DNA of 25,145 nucleotides from a virus: the IMG/VR virus record IMGVR_UViG_3300004369_000132, positions 1 through 25,145 of that record. One strand, written 5' to 3'. How positions within the stretch are numbered: the first letter of the stretch is position 1; the number at the start of each line of letters is the position of its first letter. Positions 4,616 through 12,817 of this stretch are shown here, piece after piece. The position numbers and the translations under genes are program-made. The notes beneath the pieces were generated by a model that saw only the letters and a program-made list of their open reading frames with translations, was not told the origin of the DNA and ran no database searches.

Positions 4616-6138
4616 TCCAGGTCGGCGACTTCATTCTGGACGAGATGCAGGAGCACGCTGTGAATGCGGTGCGTGATGAGTTGCGTGCCGGGAAAAAGCG
4701 TGTGCTGCTGGTGGGGCCAACCGGCTTCGGGAAGACAGTTCTGGCCCTGGCCATCGAGTCGTTGTGTTTAGAGAAGGGGACACGGGTCGGGTTCATCACG
4801 AGCGGTCGGACCTTGATCCTGCAGAAAGCGGCGTCGTCGGAACGGGCGGGGCTGAACTTCTCTGTCCTGATGAACCAGTCGGGGTATCCGGCCTTCGACT
4901 GCATGACGGACTTTGCGATTGTATCAAAAGATACACTGAAGCATCGCGAGAAGAGGATGCTGTTCTCGCATCCGAACGTGTGGATTGTGGACGAAGCGGA
5001 CGTTGCGATCTCGCCGCGCTGGCTGGAGATGCTGGAGAACGCACAGGTCGTGCTGGGGCTGACGGCGACTCCCGTCACTGGGAAGGATCAGGGGCTGGGG
5101 TTCTTCTATGAGGCGATTGTTGAGGCAGCCAACTACTCACAGTTGATCGAGAGCGGGCGACTGGTGGATGTGCCGGAAGGAAAGATGTTCAGTCCGTATC
5201 GGCCCTACCTGCTGGGCGTGTCAAGCAGTTCCGGGGACTACAACAGCGCTTCGCTGACCGAGCGGATGGATAGTCCGCAGATCGTGGGAGACGTGGTGAA
5301 CGAGTGGGAGAAGCACGGGGAGGATCGGAAGACGGTGGCTTTTTGCTGTAACAAGGCTCACGCGGCGCATGTGGCGGATTGCTTCAACGCGAGGGGAATT
5401 CGAGCAGCGTACATTGTGGACGATACGAGCACGGATGAACGGGCAGACATTTTCGAGGAGACGTTGAACGGCACGAATCAGGTGATCGTAAACTGCCAGG
5501 TCCTGACGCGAGGCTGGGACATGCCGGCAATCAGTTGTGGAATCCTGATCAATCCCACGAAGCGAGCGAGGAAGTACCTGCAGTGCGTGGGGCGGATCCT
5601 GCGGTCTCATCCGGGCAAGACGGACGCGGTGTTGATTGATCATTCGGCGAACGTCTGGCGGCACGGCTGGCCGACTGAGGACCGTATCTGGACGCTGGCG
5701 ACGGACGTGTGCCAGGAAGACCTGCAGGATGAAGCGGAGAACAAGAAAGCCCCGGAAAACTTCTGCACGCAGTGTGGAGCGTTGTGGCGGAACGGTCCCG
5801 ACTGTCCAAATCCGGCGTGCAATGCGACCCGGAAGTCAGTGGTGAAGTCACAGCCTGCGGTGGACGTAGACGGGACGCTGGTGGCTGTGACGCGGAAGGG
5901 GATCAAGGAGCGGAAACCCGCTGAGTCCGATCCGCAGAAGTGCTGGACTGGGTTACTGTTTGCGTTTGGGCAGACGAATAAGACGTACGCGCAGGCGACC
6001 GCTGCATTCAAGGGGCGAATGGGCAACTGGCCTGACGCGGCGGGGGTTCATCCGCTGGCGAAGTGGCATGAGCGGAATATGAAAATCCGGGTGTTGTGGC
6101 CTGGGTATGGACCGAAGAAAGCAAGGGAGAAAGTATGA
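4612..6138 (+). CDS. Superfamily 2 DNA helicase (DEAD/DEAH-type) with zinc ribbon
   Basis: 508 aa from ATG 4612, which overlaps the ParB-like stop (ATGA); the frame upstream of this start is a shadow. SF2 motifs appear in order: GPTGFGKT (motif I, 35-42), VDEAD (II, 126-130), TATP (III, 151-154), VLTRGWDMP (V, 297-305) and QCVGRILR (VI, 324-331). A four-Cys zinc ribbon follows (C385, C388, C398, C403). The protein resembles the UvsW/RAD25-like ATP-dependent helicases found in phages, which remodel replication forks or recombination intermediates. It is the only clear motor for DNA replication in the window; no polymerase or primase is visible here. A near-palindrome copy lies at codons 104-108. 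Confidence 0.92.
   Translation: MIQVGDFILDEMQEHAVNAVRDELRAGKKRVLLVGPTGFGKTVLALAIESLCLEKGTRVGFITSGRTLILQKAASSERAGLNFSVLMNQSGYPAFDCMTDFAIVSKDTLKHREKRMLFSHPNVWIVDEADVAISPRWLEMLENAQVVLGLTATPVTGKDQGLGFFYEAIVEAANYSQLIESGRLVDVPEGKMFSPYRPYLLGVSSSSGDYNSASLTERMDSPQIVGDVVNEWEKHGEDRKTVAFCCNKAHAAHVADCFNARGIRAAYIVDDTSTDERADIFEETLNGTNQVIVNCQVLTRGWDMPAISCGILINPTKRARKYLQCVGRILRSHPGKTDAVLIDHSANVWRHGWPTEDRIWTLATDVCQEDLQDEAENKKAPENFCTQCGALWRNGPDCPNPACNATRKSVVKSQPAVDVDGTLVAVTRKGIKERKPAESDPQKCWTGLLFAFGQTNKTYAQATAAFKGRMGNWPDAAGVHPLAKWHERNMKIRVLWPGYGPKKAREKV
4921..4934. repeat. Near-palindrome copy (GTATCAAAAGATAC)
   Basis: One mismatch to the arms (A for T at the ninth base). Inside the helicase gene it encodes V-S-K-D-T in the same frame as the other copies. 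Confidence 0.6.
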
Positions 6139-6428
6139 GTGAGAAACCAGCAGTGTTCCTGAACTTCGTGGACGCGGTCACAGCGAGTGATGGTGATCAG
6201 CGACCGTTGTGGGAATTGTTAATAAGTTGTGGGATTGATAAGTCGCGGCAACTCTGGGTGCGGGCGACGACGGCCAATCAGGCACGGCAGACGGCGTTGA
6301 AGCATTTTACAGAGCCGGTTCGCATGACTCGCGACATGGTACAGCAGCAGATGGTGACGGAACTCAGGAAGGCGACCGGTCGCAATGGAGATTCTGGAAC
6401 TGGGGACGACGAAGCGGTGGCTACTTGA
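6135..6428 (+). CDS. Hypothetical protein, 97 aa
   Basis: Starts at ATG 6135 in an ATGA overlap with the helicase, after a GGGAGAAAG ribosome-binding site. It begins MSEKPAVFLNFVDAVTASDG, continues with a mixed alpha/beta stretch (QLWVRATTANQARQTALKHF) and ends in a polar Gly/Asp-rich tail. The RATTANQARQTAL stretch resembles small phage proteins of unknown role. It probably belongs to the same operon as the helicase. Confidence 0.65.
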   Translation: MSEKPAVFLNFVDAVTASDGDQRPLWELLISCGIDKSRQLWVRATTANQARQTALKHFTEPVRMTRDMVQQQMVTELRKATGRNGDSGTGDDEAVAT

Positions 6429-6789
6429 CATGATTATTGCAGGCGAACCGGTGGAACTGGATACTCGCGACCTGGCTCTGGCTGAGCTTCCGCAAATGGC
6501 CTTGTGGGTCAGTCCGGGGCTGAACGTCATTCTGGCGAAAGCAGAGGGGTCCGGGCTCGGTGTTGAGTTACACCGGTATCGTCGGCTGGACGCGGTCTGG
6601 CTGACGTGGCTGCGGCTGTACGCGACACGGGGGAAGTCGCCCGAGTCCGTTTCGCTGTTTGGTCAGCGGGCGGCAGAGCTGGGAAAACTGGTGGCAGTGT
6701 TTATGCCGGAGTTGGCGGGCGCAGTGGCTGAGATTCCCGAGGGGTACGAGCCGCCAGCGTTGGATTCTGTTTCGTACGCGAGGTCATAG
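6385..6789 (+). CDS. Hypothetical protein, 134 aa
   Basis: The long form starts at ATG 6385 and overlaps the previous gene by 44 nt. A shorter form from ATG 6430 (two bases after the previous stop, with GGTGG upstream) is equally possible and would avoid the overlap. The protein is mostly helical, with HRYRRLDAVWLTWLRLYATR and RAAELGKLVAVFMPELAGAV segments. It is not convincingly transmembrane. It sits just before the packaging genes and ends in TAG, followed by a leader motif shared with two other junctions. No family is recognised. Confidence 0.6.
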   Translation: MEILELGTTKRWLLDMIIAGEPVELDTRDLALAELPQMALWVSPGLNVILAKAEGSGLGVELHRYRRLDAVWLTWLRLYATRGKSPESVSLFGQRAAELGKLVAVFMPELAGAVAEIPEGYEPPALDSVSYARS

Positions 6790-6793
6790 CGCT

Positions 6794-6810
6794 CCGATAC
6801 AGGGGCATGA
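6794..6810 (+). promoter_or_regulatory. Leader motif CCGATACA...GGGCATGA, copy 1
   Basis: Between TAG (6787-6789) and ATG 6807 the sequence CCGATACAGGGGCATGA occurs. It is nearly the same as the leader of the portal gene at 9245-9262 (CCGATACAAAGGGCATGA). The G-run lies only 1-2 nt from the start codon, too close for a normal Shine-Dalgarno site, so the match may have another role. Confidence 0.4.
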
Positions 6811-7373
6811 CTGAATACACCGCGCACAATGAACCGCGAGACGTCTGGCTGGACCGGCTACGGAAAGAATCCCGCCTGGACGCCATGCTGGATGACTATC
6901 ACCGGCTGTGCCATCAGATCGGCTTGAGTGCCGCCGCTTTGCAAATCCGGGAAGCGTACTGGGATCCCCCGCCACCTCCCGTATCAGATGATACATTTCT
7001 GGAGGAAGCGACGACGATTGACGTTCTGGCCGAGATGCGGTCGAACGTGCAGTGGGCGTTGAACAACATCACAGATCAGAGGGCAGCCGCGCCGAATGTG
7101 ACGGCCCGAGCCTACCAGCAGATGGACGTGACCAAACTCACGGAACTGCTGTTGAAGGTCACGGAGCGGATCGAGAAGAGTACGGCTCCCACGGATGACC
7201 GGCTGGAAGAGGACTACCGGAAGCAGATGGGGTTCCTGACCAAGCTCCAGCCGATCGTAGAGCGGGACGTGCCGGCACAATGTGACGACATGATCCGTCT
7301 GCACTGGGAGATTCTGGAACGTCGGTTGATCCGGGCGGGCTATCAGGTGCAGCAACTGGAGATGGTCCAGTGA
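6807..7373 (+). CDS. Candidate terminase small subunit
   Basis: 188-aa helical protein directly before, and overlapping by 4 nt (GTGA), the large terminase gene, which is the usual place for the small terminase. The N-terminal half has LDAMLDDYHRLCHQIGLSAA, then a Pro-rich linker (PPPPPVSDDT, about 54-63) holding a palindrome copy. The C-terminal half is amphipathic helix (TKLTELLLKVTERIEKS... MIRLHWEILERRLIRAGYQV). I do not recognise a classic small-terminase HTH, so the assignment rests on position and helical character. It could instead be an unrelated head-operon protein. Confidence 0.5.
   Translation: MTEYTAHNEPRDVWLDRLRKESRLDAMLDDYHRLCHQIGLSAAALQIREAYWDPPPPPVSDDTFLEEATTIDVLAEMRSNVQWALNNITDQRAAAPNVTARAYQQMDVTKLTELLLKVTERIEKSTAPTDDRLEEDYRKQMGFLTKLQPIVERDVPAQCDDMIRLHWEILERRLIRAGYQVQQLEMVQ
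6981..6994. repeat. Dispersed 14-bp palindrome, copy 3 (GTATCAGATGATAC)
   Basis: Both six-base arms are perfect; the central bases are GA. It lies in the Pro-rich linker of the candidate small terminase, encoding V-S-D-D-T in the common frame. Confidence 0.88.
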
Positions 7374-9238
7374 GCATCTTCGATGTGAACCAGCAGGGCC
7401 AGTTGCCGATTGGCCCAACAGACTGGTTTTACCGCAACCTGGTCCCGAAAGAGCATTACGCGAACCTTGAGTTTCGCCGTCAGGTGCTGGAGATGTGCCG
7501 TGGCAGGCCGGACCATCAGGCGGACGTGTTCCGGATTTGTAGCCGGGACATTCTGTTCTATCTCAACGTGTTCGGATGGACCCTCAATCCGCGTCTCAAG
7601 CCACCATTGCGCCCGTTCATCACGTACGAGTATCAGGACCGGGCGATCCTGAAGATCCAGGAGAACCTCGGGAAGAAGGACATTGCGGTCCCAAAGTCGC
7701 GGGACATGGGGGCCAGTTGGGTTTGCCTGCTGTCGCTCGAACATGCGTGGCACTTCGACGAGATGTTGCAGTTCCTTCTGACGTCAGAGAAGGAGGAGCT
7801 GGTTGATGGGTCGTCAGAGAAGGCGCTGTTCAAGAAGCTGGATTTCTGGTGGAAGCATCTGCCAGCGTGGCTGCTGCCAGCGATGCACCGCAAGAAAATG
7901 CACGCGGGGAACAGGGATACGGCGTCAGCGTTCGACGGTGAGGCGACGGTCGAGCACATGGGTACTGGCGACCGGCGAACGGCGATCCTGCTGGATGAAG
8001 CGTCGAAGATGCGGTACGCGCACACGATCCGGACGGCAACACGGGATGTGTCGGACTGCCGAATGTTCAACTCGACACCGAACGGTCGGCAGGGCGTCGG
8101 CCAGGCGTTTTATGAGCAGGCGAAGAACCCGAACGGCGTGCGAATCTTCATGCACTGGAGTGAGCATCCGGAGAAACGGAAGGGTCTGTACCGGCTGTCG
8201 GCAGACGGGGAGCGGACGCCACTGGATGCGGAGACGTACGACTGGAAAGAAGACTACGACTTCGAGCAGTTGACGTTTCCGCCGAACCGGAAGCCACGGT
8301 CGATCTGGTACGACGAGCAGTGTGAGCGGGCACATCACAACCCGGTCGAGATTGCCCAGGAACTGGACATCGACTTCGTTGGTTCAACGCAGCGGCTGGT
8401 GGACCCGGAAACGATCGTGTTCGCGAGGCGGGAGTTGATTAAAGCGCCGATGCACACAGGGATGATATCGGTCGATCCGCACACGCTGGAGCTGGAGTTC
8501 ATTGAGCGTCGTCTGGGGCCGGTGAAACTGTGGTGTCCGCTGGGCGGGGATAACCGACCACCTCCCGGTCATTACTCGGAGGGCGTGGATATCAGCTCCG
8601 GCCGCAACACGGCACATACGTCGGAGTCAGCGATCAGTATGTGGGACCGTGCGACAAAGTCCCAGGTGCTGGAGTTCGCGAGCACGACGACGAAGCCAGA
8701 AGAGTGGGCGGTCATGGCGATCGCGTTGTGCAAGTGGTTCCATGATGCGTTCATGGTGCCGGAGTCGAACGGTCCGATCAACGGTCAGTTCATGGACGAA
8801 CTGGAGCGGCAGAGCTACTGGAACGTCCGCCGGCAACGCTACTCGAATGTCGGGTACGCCAAGATGAAGCAATCACTTGGGTATCACAACTCTGACGGCG
8901 GTCAGCAGATTCTGGGGCGGATGATCGCGGACATGATCCGGCACGAGTGTCAGTTGCGATCCGAGAAGGTGCTGGGGCAGATGCTGGAGTACGAATACCG
9001 GGCGGGCGGGAATCTGGTTCATGCGGGATCTCTGGCTGGCAGCACAGCCGGTCAGGGCAAACTGCACGGTGACGTCGCGATAGCCGCCGCCCTGGGATAT
9101 CTGGGCTGCATTGAGCGTCCGGCGAAGGAAGAAGTAGCAGATGATACACCGGTCATCCTGCCCGGCAGCATGGCGTACCGTCTGGAACGCCAGGACGCGG
9201 AAGCCGCCCTGTCGGGCGAGAACGCATTTCACTGGTAG
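7370..9238 (+). CDS. terL: Terminase large subunit (DNA-packaging ATPase and nuclease)
   Basis: 622 aa from GTG 7370, overlapping the upstream stop (GTGA). The ATPase domain shows a Walker A variant PKSRDMGAS (108-116), Walker B TAILLDEAS (204-212, D209/E210) and the coupling motif NSTPNG (234-239). The nuclease domain shows VDIS (D407), VPESNG (463-468, E465) and HGDVAIAAAL (566-575, D568), the acidic triad of the RNase H-like headful/cos nuclease. The protein powers DNA translocation into the prohead at the portal and cuts the concatemer. The gene is complete, with a near-palindrome copy in its C-terminal tail (EEVADDTP). It is followed by a short leader and the portal gene. This is the firmest evidence for a tailed phage. 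Confidence 0.96.
   Translation: MSIFDVNQQGQLPIGPTDWFYRNLVPKEHYANLEFRRQVLEMCRGRPDHQADVFRICSRDILFYLNVFGWTLNPRLKPPLRPFITYEYQDRAILKIQENLGKKDIAVPKSRDMGASWVCLLSLEHAWHFDEMLQFLLTSEKEELVDGSSEKALFKKLDFWWKHLPAWLLPAMHRKKMHAGNRDTASAFDGEATVEHMGTGDRRTAILLDEASKMRYAHTIRTATRDVSDCRMFNSTPNGRQGVGQAFYEQAKNPNGVRIFMHWSEHPEKRKGLYRLSADGERTPLDAETYDWKEDYDFEQLTFPPNRKPRSIWYDEQCERAHHNPVEIAQELDIDFVGSTQRLVDPETIVFARRELIKAPMHTGMISVDPHTLELEFIERRLGPVKLWCPLGGDNRPPPGHYSEGVDISSGRNTAHTSESAISMWDRATKSQVLEFASTTTKPEEWAVMAIALCKWFHDAFMVPESNGPINGQFMDELERQSYWNVRRQRYSNVGYAKMKQSLGYHNSDGGQQILGRMIADMIRHECQLRSEKVLGQMLEYEYRAGGNLVHAGSLAGSTAGQGKLHGDVAIAAALGYLGCIERPAKEEVADDTPVILPGSMAYRLERQDAEAALSGENAFHW
9134..9147. repeat. Degenerate palindrome copy (GTAGCAGATGATAC)
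   Basis: The right arm is perfect and the left arm has one mismatch (GTAGCA). It sits in the C-terminal tail of the large terminase, encoding V-A-D-D-T in the common frame. Confidence 0.5.
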
Positions 9239-9243
9239 GTCAT

Positions 9244-9262
9244 CCCGATACAAAGGGCATGA
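9244..9262 (+). promoter_or_regulatory. Leader motif CCGATACA...GGGCATGA, copy 2
   Basis: CCCGATACAAAGGGCATGA lies between the terminase stop (TAG) and the portal ATG at 9259. It matches the leader of the gene at 6807. As there, the G-run is next to the start codon. Confidence 0.4.
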
Positions 9263-11085
9263 TTGACCTGACAGGAAAATCGGGACGTCGCCGTCTCTGG
9301 AAAGCGATGGAGTATAGTTGGACGGAACTTCGTCCATTCCGGGAGAAGCGCGCCGAACTGCTGAAGCGGTATGTCGGTGCCGCCTGGGGCACATCCGAAG
9401 AGGAAAAGCGTCGGCCAACGATGCTGCCGTTGATCGCTCAGACCGCGAACGCCTACATGCAGTCGCTGGTGGCGAGCAACCCACGGGTGCTGATTTCGAC
9501 ACACGAGCGGGAGTTGCGGGCGTTTGCTCACAAGTACACGTCGGCGATCAACAACCTGCTGAAAGAGATTCACTTCGCGGACGAACTGCGAGTGACCACG
9601 CTGGATGCGTTCTTCTCAGCGGGCTACATGAAAATCTACTGGGCACCGGGCAATCCAGTGGAGGTGCCCGATCCGAAGAGGCCAGAAGAGCCGGGCGTGA
9701 TGGCTGAGGACAAGGATTGGGCGAAGTACCTGCGTCTGCAGCACAGCACGATCTGGATTGATCCCGGCAAGCCGATGGTGGAGCGGATCAGTCCGGACGA
9801 CTTCACGTTCGATATGACGGCGACAAAGTGGTCAGGGACCAGGTACCAGTGCCACGAGTACGACGTTCCGTTGGATGTACTGGCCGAGGATGACCGGGTC
9901 GACCAGAAGGTGCTGAAGCATCTGAAGGAATGGAACCGGTTTGACGGCAGTCTGTTCAAAGGCGGCGGTGCTCGGGCGGATCAGATGAACCAGTCTTCGG
10001 GAGAGCCAGAAGACCTGGAGCCGATGACGCGGGTGGCGGACGTCTATCTGCCGTTCGAACAGAAGTGGGCAATGATGGGGCCGAATGGGGCCATCCTGCA
10101 CATGGATGACTACGAGGGGCCAGAGCGTGGCCCGTTCAGGATGCTGACGTTTGACGATGTACCAGACAGTATTCCGGGCCTCGCGCCGGGGATGCACCTG
10201 ATGCACATGCACGACCTGCAGAACAGCCTCTTCCGCAAGCAGGCTCGGCAGGCGAAAAGACAGAAGTCCATGATCGCCTACATGGGCGACAGCGAGGATG
10301 CCGAGAACCATCGCCGGGAGCCAGATGGCGGTTACCTGCGGATCAACAACCCGGAGGCGTTGAAGCCGATCGACACGGGTGGTCCGAACCAGGTGAACAT
10401 GGCGTTCGGCCAGATGCTGGGCAGCCTGTTCAACAGCATTGCCGGCAACCCGGAAGCGATGAGCGGACGTGGTCCGTCGGCAAAGACGGCGTCCCAGGAA
10501 TCGCTGATCCACGGCCGACTGGCATCCCGTGAAGAGAAGATGCGGGACCGGATCATCACGATGACGTCGGGCATCTGCGAAGACCTGGCCCTGATGCTGT
10601 GGGTGGACGAGAACAAGGAGATGCGTGGCGAGTACACGCTGCCTGGTCTCGATGATCCGATCCCGGCTGACTGGTCGCCTGAAGACCGGGAAGGCGACCA
10701 CTTCCAGTACAACGTCCACGTTGAGCCGTACTCGATGCAGTACCAGAGCCCGCAGTCACGGTCGGAGGCACTGACGACGATCCTGCAGGGCGTGATCCTG
10801 CCGATCATGCCACAGTTGCAGCAGCAGGGCGGCAGCATCGACATGGCGGCTCTGACGGAGATGCTGGCGGACCTGAACGATCTGCCTCGCCTGAAGGAAC
10901 TGGTGACGTTCAACGCACCAGCAACGCCTCCCCCGCAGCCGGGTGAGGGTCCAGCCAATCCGAACACAGGAGCCCCGCGCCATTACGTGCGGGAGAGCGT
11001 CTCGGGCGGCAATTCACCGGATTCAGAGCGGACACAGAACATGCAGGCGCTGTTGTCGGATGGTGCCGGGGTGAATCCGGAATGA
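9259..11085 (+). CDS. Portal protein
   Basis: 608-aa protein directly after the large terminase and before the scaffold and capsid genes, the canonical portal position, and of typical length. The N-terminus (AMEYSWTELRPFREKRAELL, then YVGAAWG, then LIAQTANAYMQSLVASNPRV) matches the helical wing start and the NPRV-type segment of many podovirus/siphovirus portals. The C-terminal third is helical with a Pro/Gly-rich, probably disordered end. The portal forms a dodecameric ring at one capsid vertex that docks the terminase and later the adaptor and tail. The adaptor-like and nozzle-like genes downstream support this. No motif by itself is diagnostic, so the call is family resemblance plus context. 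Confidence 0.85.
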   Translation: MIDLTGKSGRRRLWKAMEYSWTELRPFREKRAELLKRYVGAAWGTSEEEKRRPTMLPLIAQTANAYMQSLVASNPRVLISTHERELRAFAHKYTSAINNLLKEIHFADELRVTTLDAFFSAGYMKIYWAPGNPVEVPDPKRPEEPGVMAEDKDWAKYLRLQHSTIWIDPGKPMVERISPDDFTFDMTATKWSGTRYQCHEYDVPLDVLAEDDRVDQKVLKHLKEWNRFDGSLFKGGGARADQMNQSSGEPEDLEPMTRVADVYLPFEQKWAMMGPNGAILHMDDYEGPERGPFRMLTFDDVPDSIPGLAPGMHLMHMHDLQNSLFRKQARQAKRQKSMIAYMGDSEDAENHRREPDGGYLRINNPEALKPIDTGGPNQVNMAFGQMLGSLFNSIAGNPEAMSGRGPSAKTASQESLIHGRLASREEKMRDRIITMTSGICEDLALMLWVDENKEMRGEYTLPGLDDPIPADWSPEDREGDHFQYNVHVEPYSMQYQSPQSRSEALTTILQGVILPIMPQLQQQGGSIDMAALTEMLADLNDLPRLKELVTFNAPATPPPQPGEGPANPNTGAPRHYVRESVSGGNSPDSERTQNMQALLSDGAGVNPE

Positions 11086-11171
11086 ACACACAATCGACGT
11101 CAGTGCAGGGTCAACAGCCATCAATGACAGGTCGCCCGCTGAGTTTGGCGACATCCCTGGGGGCACGATGA
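11082..11171 (+). CDS. Very small ORF bridging portal and next gene
   Basis: 29 codons (MNTQSTSVQGQQPSMTGRPL...) starting in an ATGA overlap with the portal stop and ending in another ATGA overlap with the gene at 11168. The double stop-start overlap fills the whole 82-nt gap and is what translational coupling would produce. The peptide is polar and Ser/Gln-rich, with no recognised family. It may be a small virion or assembly peptide, or only a device to pass ribosomes to the next gene. Confidence 0.5.
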   Translation: MNTQSTSVQGQQPSMTGRPLSLATSLGAR

Positions 11172-11626
11172 CGGCGTACGTGGTGAACGGTCGGACGATG
11201 ACAGCCGAGGAGTTTGCGGCACATTCCGCGAAACGGACACGGCTGCACGGTGGTGTAGCGGGGATCGTGGATGCCGGCGTGGCACCGGGCGGTCACGCAC
11301 CGTACTGGGGCACCGGCCATGTATCGTTTGGTCTGGGGTGTTCGATCGGAGATCGGGCGGAATACGACCAGTTCCTGAAGGAAAATGGATGCAACGGCTA
11401 CACGCTGAACGACGACGGGAGCATGTCGGTCGCGAGTCCGGAGAACTGGCGGAAGATCAAAGCGGCCAACGGAGTCGAGGAGCAGACACCGTACGGCACG
11501 GGGAAAAAGCGGACGGACATCCCAGAAAAGAAGCCACGGTCCCATGCGCCAGACACGGAGAAACTGCGAGCGGCAGCACATCGGATTCGCCAGAGCGAGT
11601 CTGTACGGCGTGTGTTGGGGGAATAG
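11168..11626 (+). CDS. Hypothetical head-region protein, 152 aa
   Basis: ATG 11168 overlaps the preceding small ORF stop (ATGA). The sequence begins MTAYVVNGRTMTAEEF, has a central SFGLGCSIGDRAEYDQFLKENG motif followed by YTLNDDGSMSVASPENWRKI, and a basic polar C-terminus. The pattern of a conserved small domain then 'residues before a D/N-DG-x-x-x-V' recalls short phage proteins found between portal and scaffold that carry a start region, a variable centre and a C-terminal helix, but I cannot name the family. It ends in TAG followed by a third CCCGATACA leader. Confidence 0.65.
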   Translation: MTAYVVNGRTMTAEEFAAHSAKRTRLHGGVAGIVDAGVAPGGHAPYWGTGHVSFGLGCSIGDRAEYDQFLKENGCNGYTLNDDGSMSVASPENWRKIKAANGVEEQTPYGTGKKRTDIPEKKPRSHAPDTEKLRAAAHRIRQSESVRRVLGE

Positions 11627-11660
11627 TCCCGATACACAGGTGAGGGGAAAATTCACCGGG
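11627..11660 (+). promoter_or_regulatory. Leader with CCCGATACA motif and a small hairpin
   Basis: TCCCGATACACAGG begins immediately after the TAG stop (11624-11626). It is followed by GGTGA...TCACC, a short inverted repeat that could form a stem upstream of the scaffold gene. The CCCGATACA element is shared with the leaders at 6794 and 9244. Confidence 0.35.
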
Positions 11661-11674
11661 AGCGAGGATAGGAC

Positions 11675-12787
11675 ATGCTGATTCGAGACTTGACAGCCGA
11701 CACCAGGAAGTTTGCGCAAGCACCCGTTGCTGAGGCGGGGATGGCGGTTGCCGGTCCTGTGCCTTCTGAGGAGTTGCGGGAACTGGCGCGGTCGACTGGC
11801 AAGGACATGGGACTGGAGCCTCGCACGGCACCGAAGCCAGAGCGAGACGATCCGGTTGATGAAGTCGACGAAGAAGTATCAAATGATACCGACGACGCGG
11901 ACGACGACACAGACACAATCGACTACTTCCAGCCCAAGGCGGACGAGGCTGATGATGAGGCTGATGATGAGCGTGCTCCATCAGCTACTGGGCAGAACGA
12001 TGAGTTACTCCGTTTTGCGGTTGAGTTGGGCATGGACGAAAGCGTGGCGAAATCCATGCCGGATGACCATGTGCGTGCTGTCCTGAAAATGAAGCTGGGG
12101 AACCTCCAGTTCCAGCAGCCACAGAACATGCCATCGGCAGCGATGCCGCAACCAACTTCACAGGTGCCATTCCCACCTGTAGCGGACCCATTGGACGAAC
12201 TGGCGGCTGCCACAGAGGCAGCACTGCGGGCGGCTGAGGATGAGGGTCACGGCGAAGAAGTGACAGGTCTGGTGAAGGCTCTCCGCGCGGAGGCGTCAGC
12301 CAGGGTTGCCGCACAGGCCGAGGAACTGAAACGGATGCAGGCTCACATCATGGCGATGGAGCAATCGCAGACGTATCAGCAGTCGGCGGCGATGGAGCAG
12401 AGGACGACCTCTGTGAATTCGTTGATTGATACGCATCTGGATAACCCGGAACGGTACGGGACTGCGGCACAGTGGACCCAAGAGCAGGCTGCGAGAGCGC
12501 AGCACATCGACGGTTTGTTGTACGCCTGCGAGCAGGCAAAGATCACAGTCACGCCCACCGTGTTGCGGGAACTGGATGCACTGGCGTTCGGCAGCCCACA
12601 GGCTTCACCGGAGTCGAAGGTGCAGGCGTCCAAGACGCGGGCACTGAAGAGTCAGTCCAAACGACGCATGGGTGTGTCAGCCAAACCGGCGGCACCCCGT
12701 GAGACGAAGTGGTCTGGCGATCCGATGGATAACCCGAAGCTGCATGACATTGCACGGAAATTTCAACAAGAAGCCGGTCTCCGTTGA
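11675..12787 (+). CDS. Scaffolding-like protein
   Basis: 370 aa, immediately upstream of the major capsid gene. It is strongly acidic in the first third (for example DPVDEVDEEVSNDTDDADDD, 59-78). A long Ala/Glu-rich helical, probably coiled-coil region follows (about 171-240), and the C-terminus is basic (residues 315-345 rich in K/R). This acidic-helical-basic pattern and position fit a scaffold that guides prohead assembly and binds coat protein through its basic tail. Scaffolds diverge fast, so sequence recognition is not expected. A perfect palindrome copy encodes V68-S-N-D-T72 in the acidic segment. ATG 11675 follows GAGGATAGG. Confidence 0.72.
   Translation: MLIRDLTADTRKFAQAPVAEAGMAVAGPVPSEELRELARSTGKDMGLEPRTAPKPERDDPVDEVDEEVSNDTDDADDDTDTIDYFQPKADEADDEADDERAPSATGQNDELLRFAVELGMDESVAKSMPDDHVRAVLKMKLGNLQFQQPQNMPSAAMPQPTSQVPFPPVADPLDELAAATEAALRAAEDEGHGEEVTGLVKALRAEASARVAAQAEELKRMQAHIMAMEQSQTYQQSAAMEQRTTSVNSLIDTHLDNPERYGTAAQWTQEQAARAQHIDGLLYACEQAKITVTPTVLRELDALAFGSPQASPESKVQASKTRALKSQSKRRMGVSAKPAAPRETKWSGDPMDNPKLHDIARKFQQEAGLR
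11876..11889. repeat. Dispersed 14-bp palindrome, copy 4 (GTATCAAATGATAC)
   Basis: Perfect arms, central AA (the reverse complement of the TT form). It lies in the acidic disordered part of the scaffold-like gene and encodes V-S-N-D-T in the common frame. Confidence 0.92.
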
Positions 12788-12817
12788 GACCAGGTTCATC
12801 GATAAAAGGAGCCAGAT

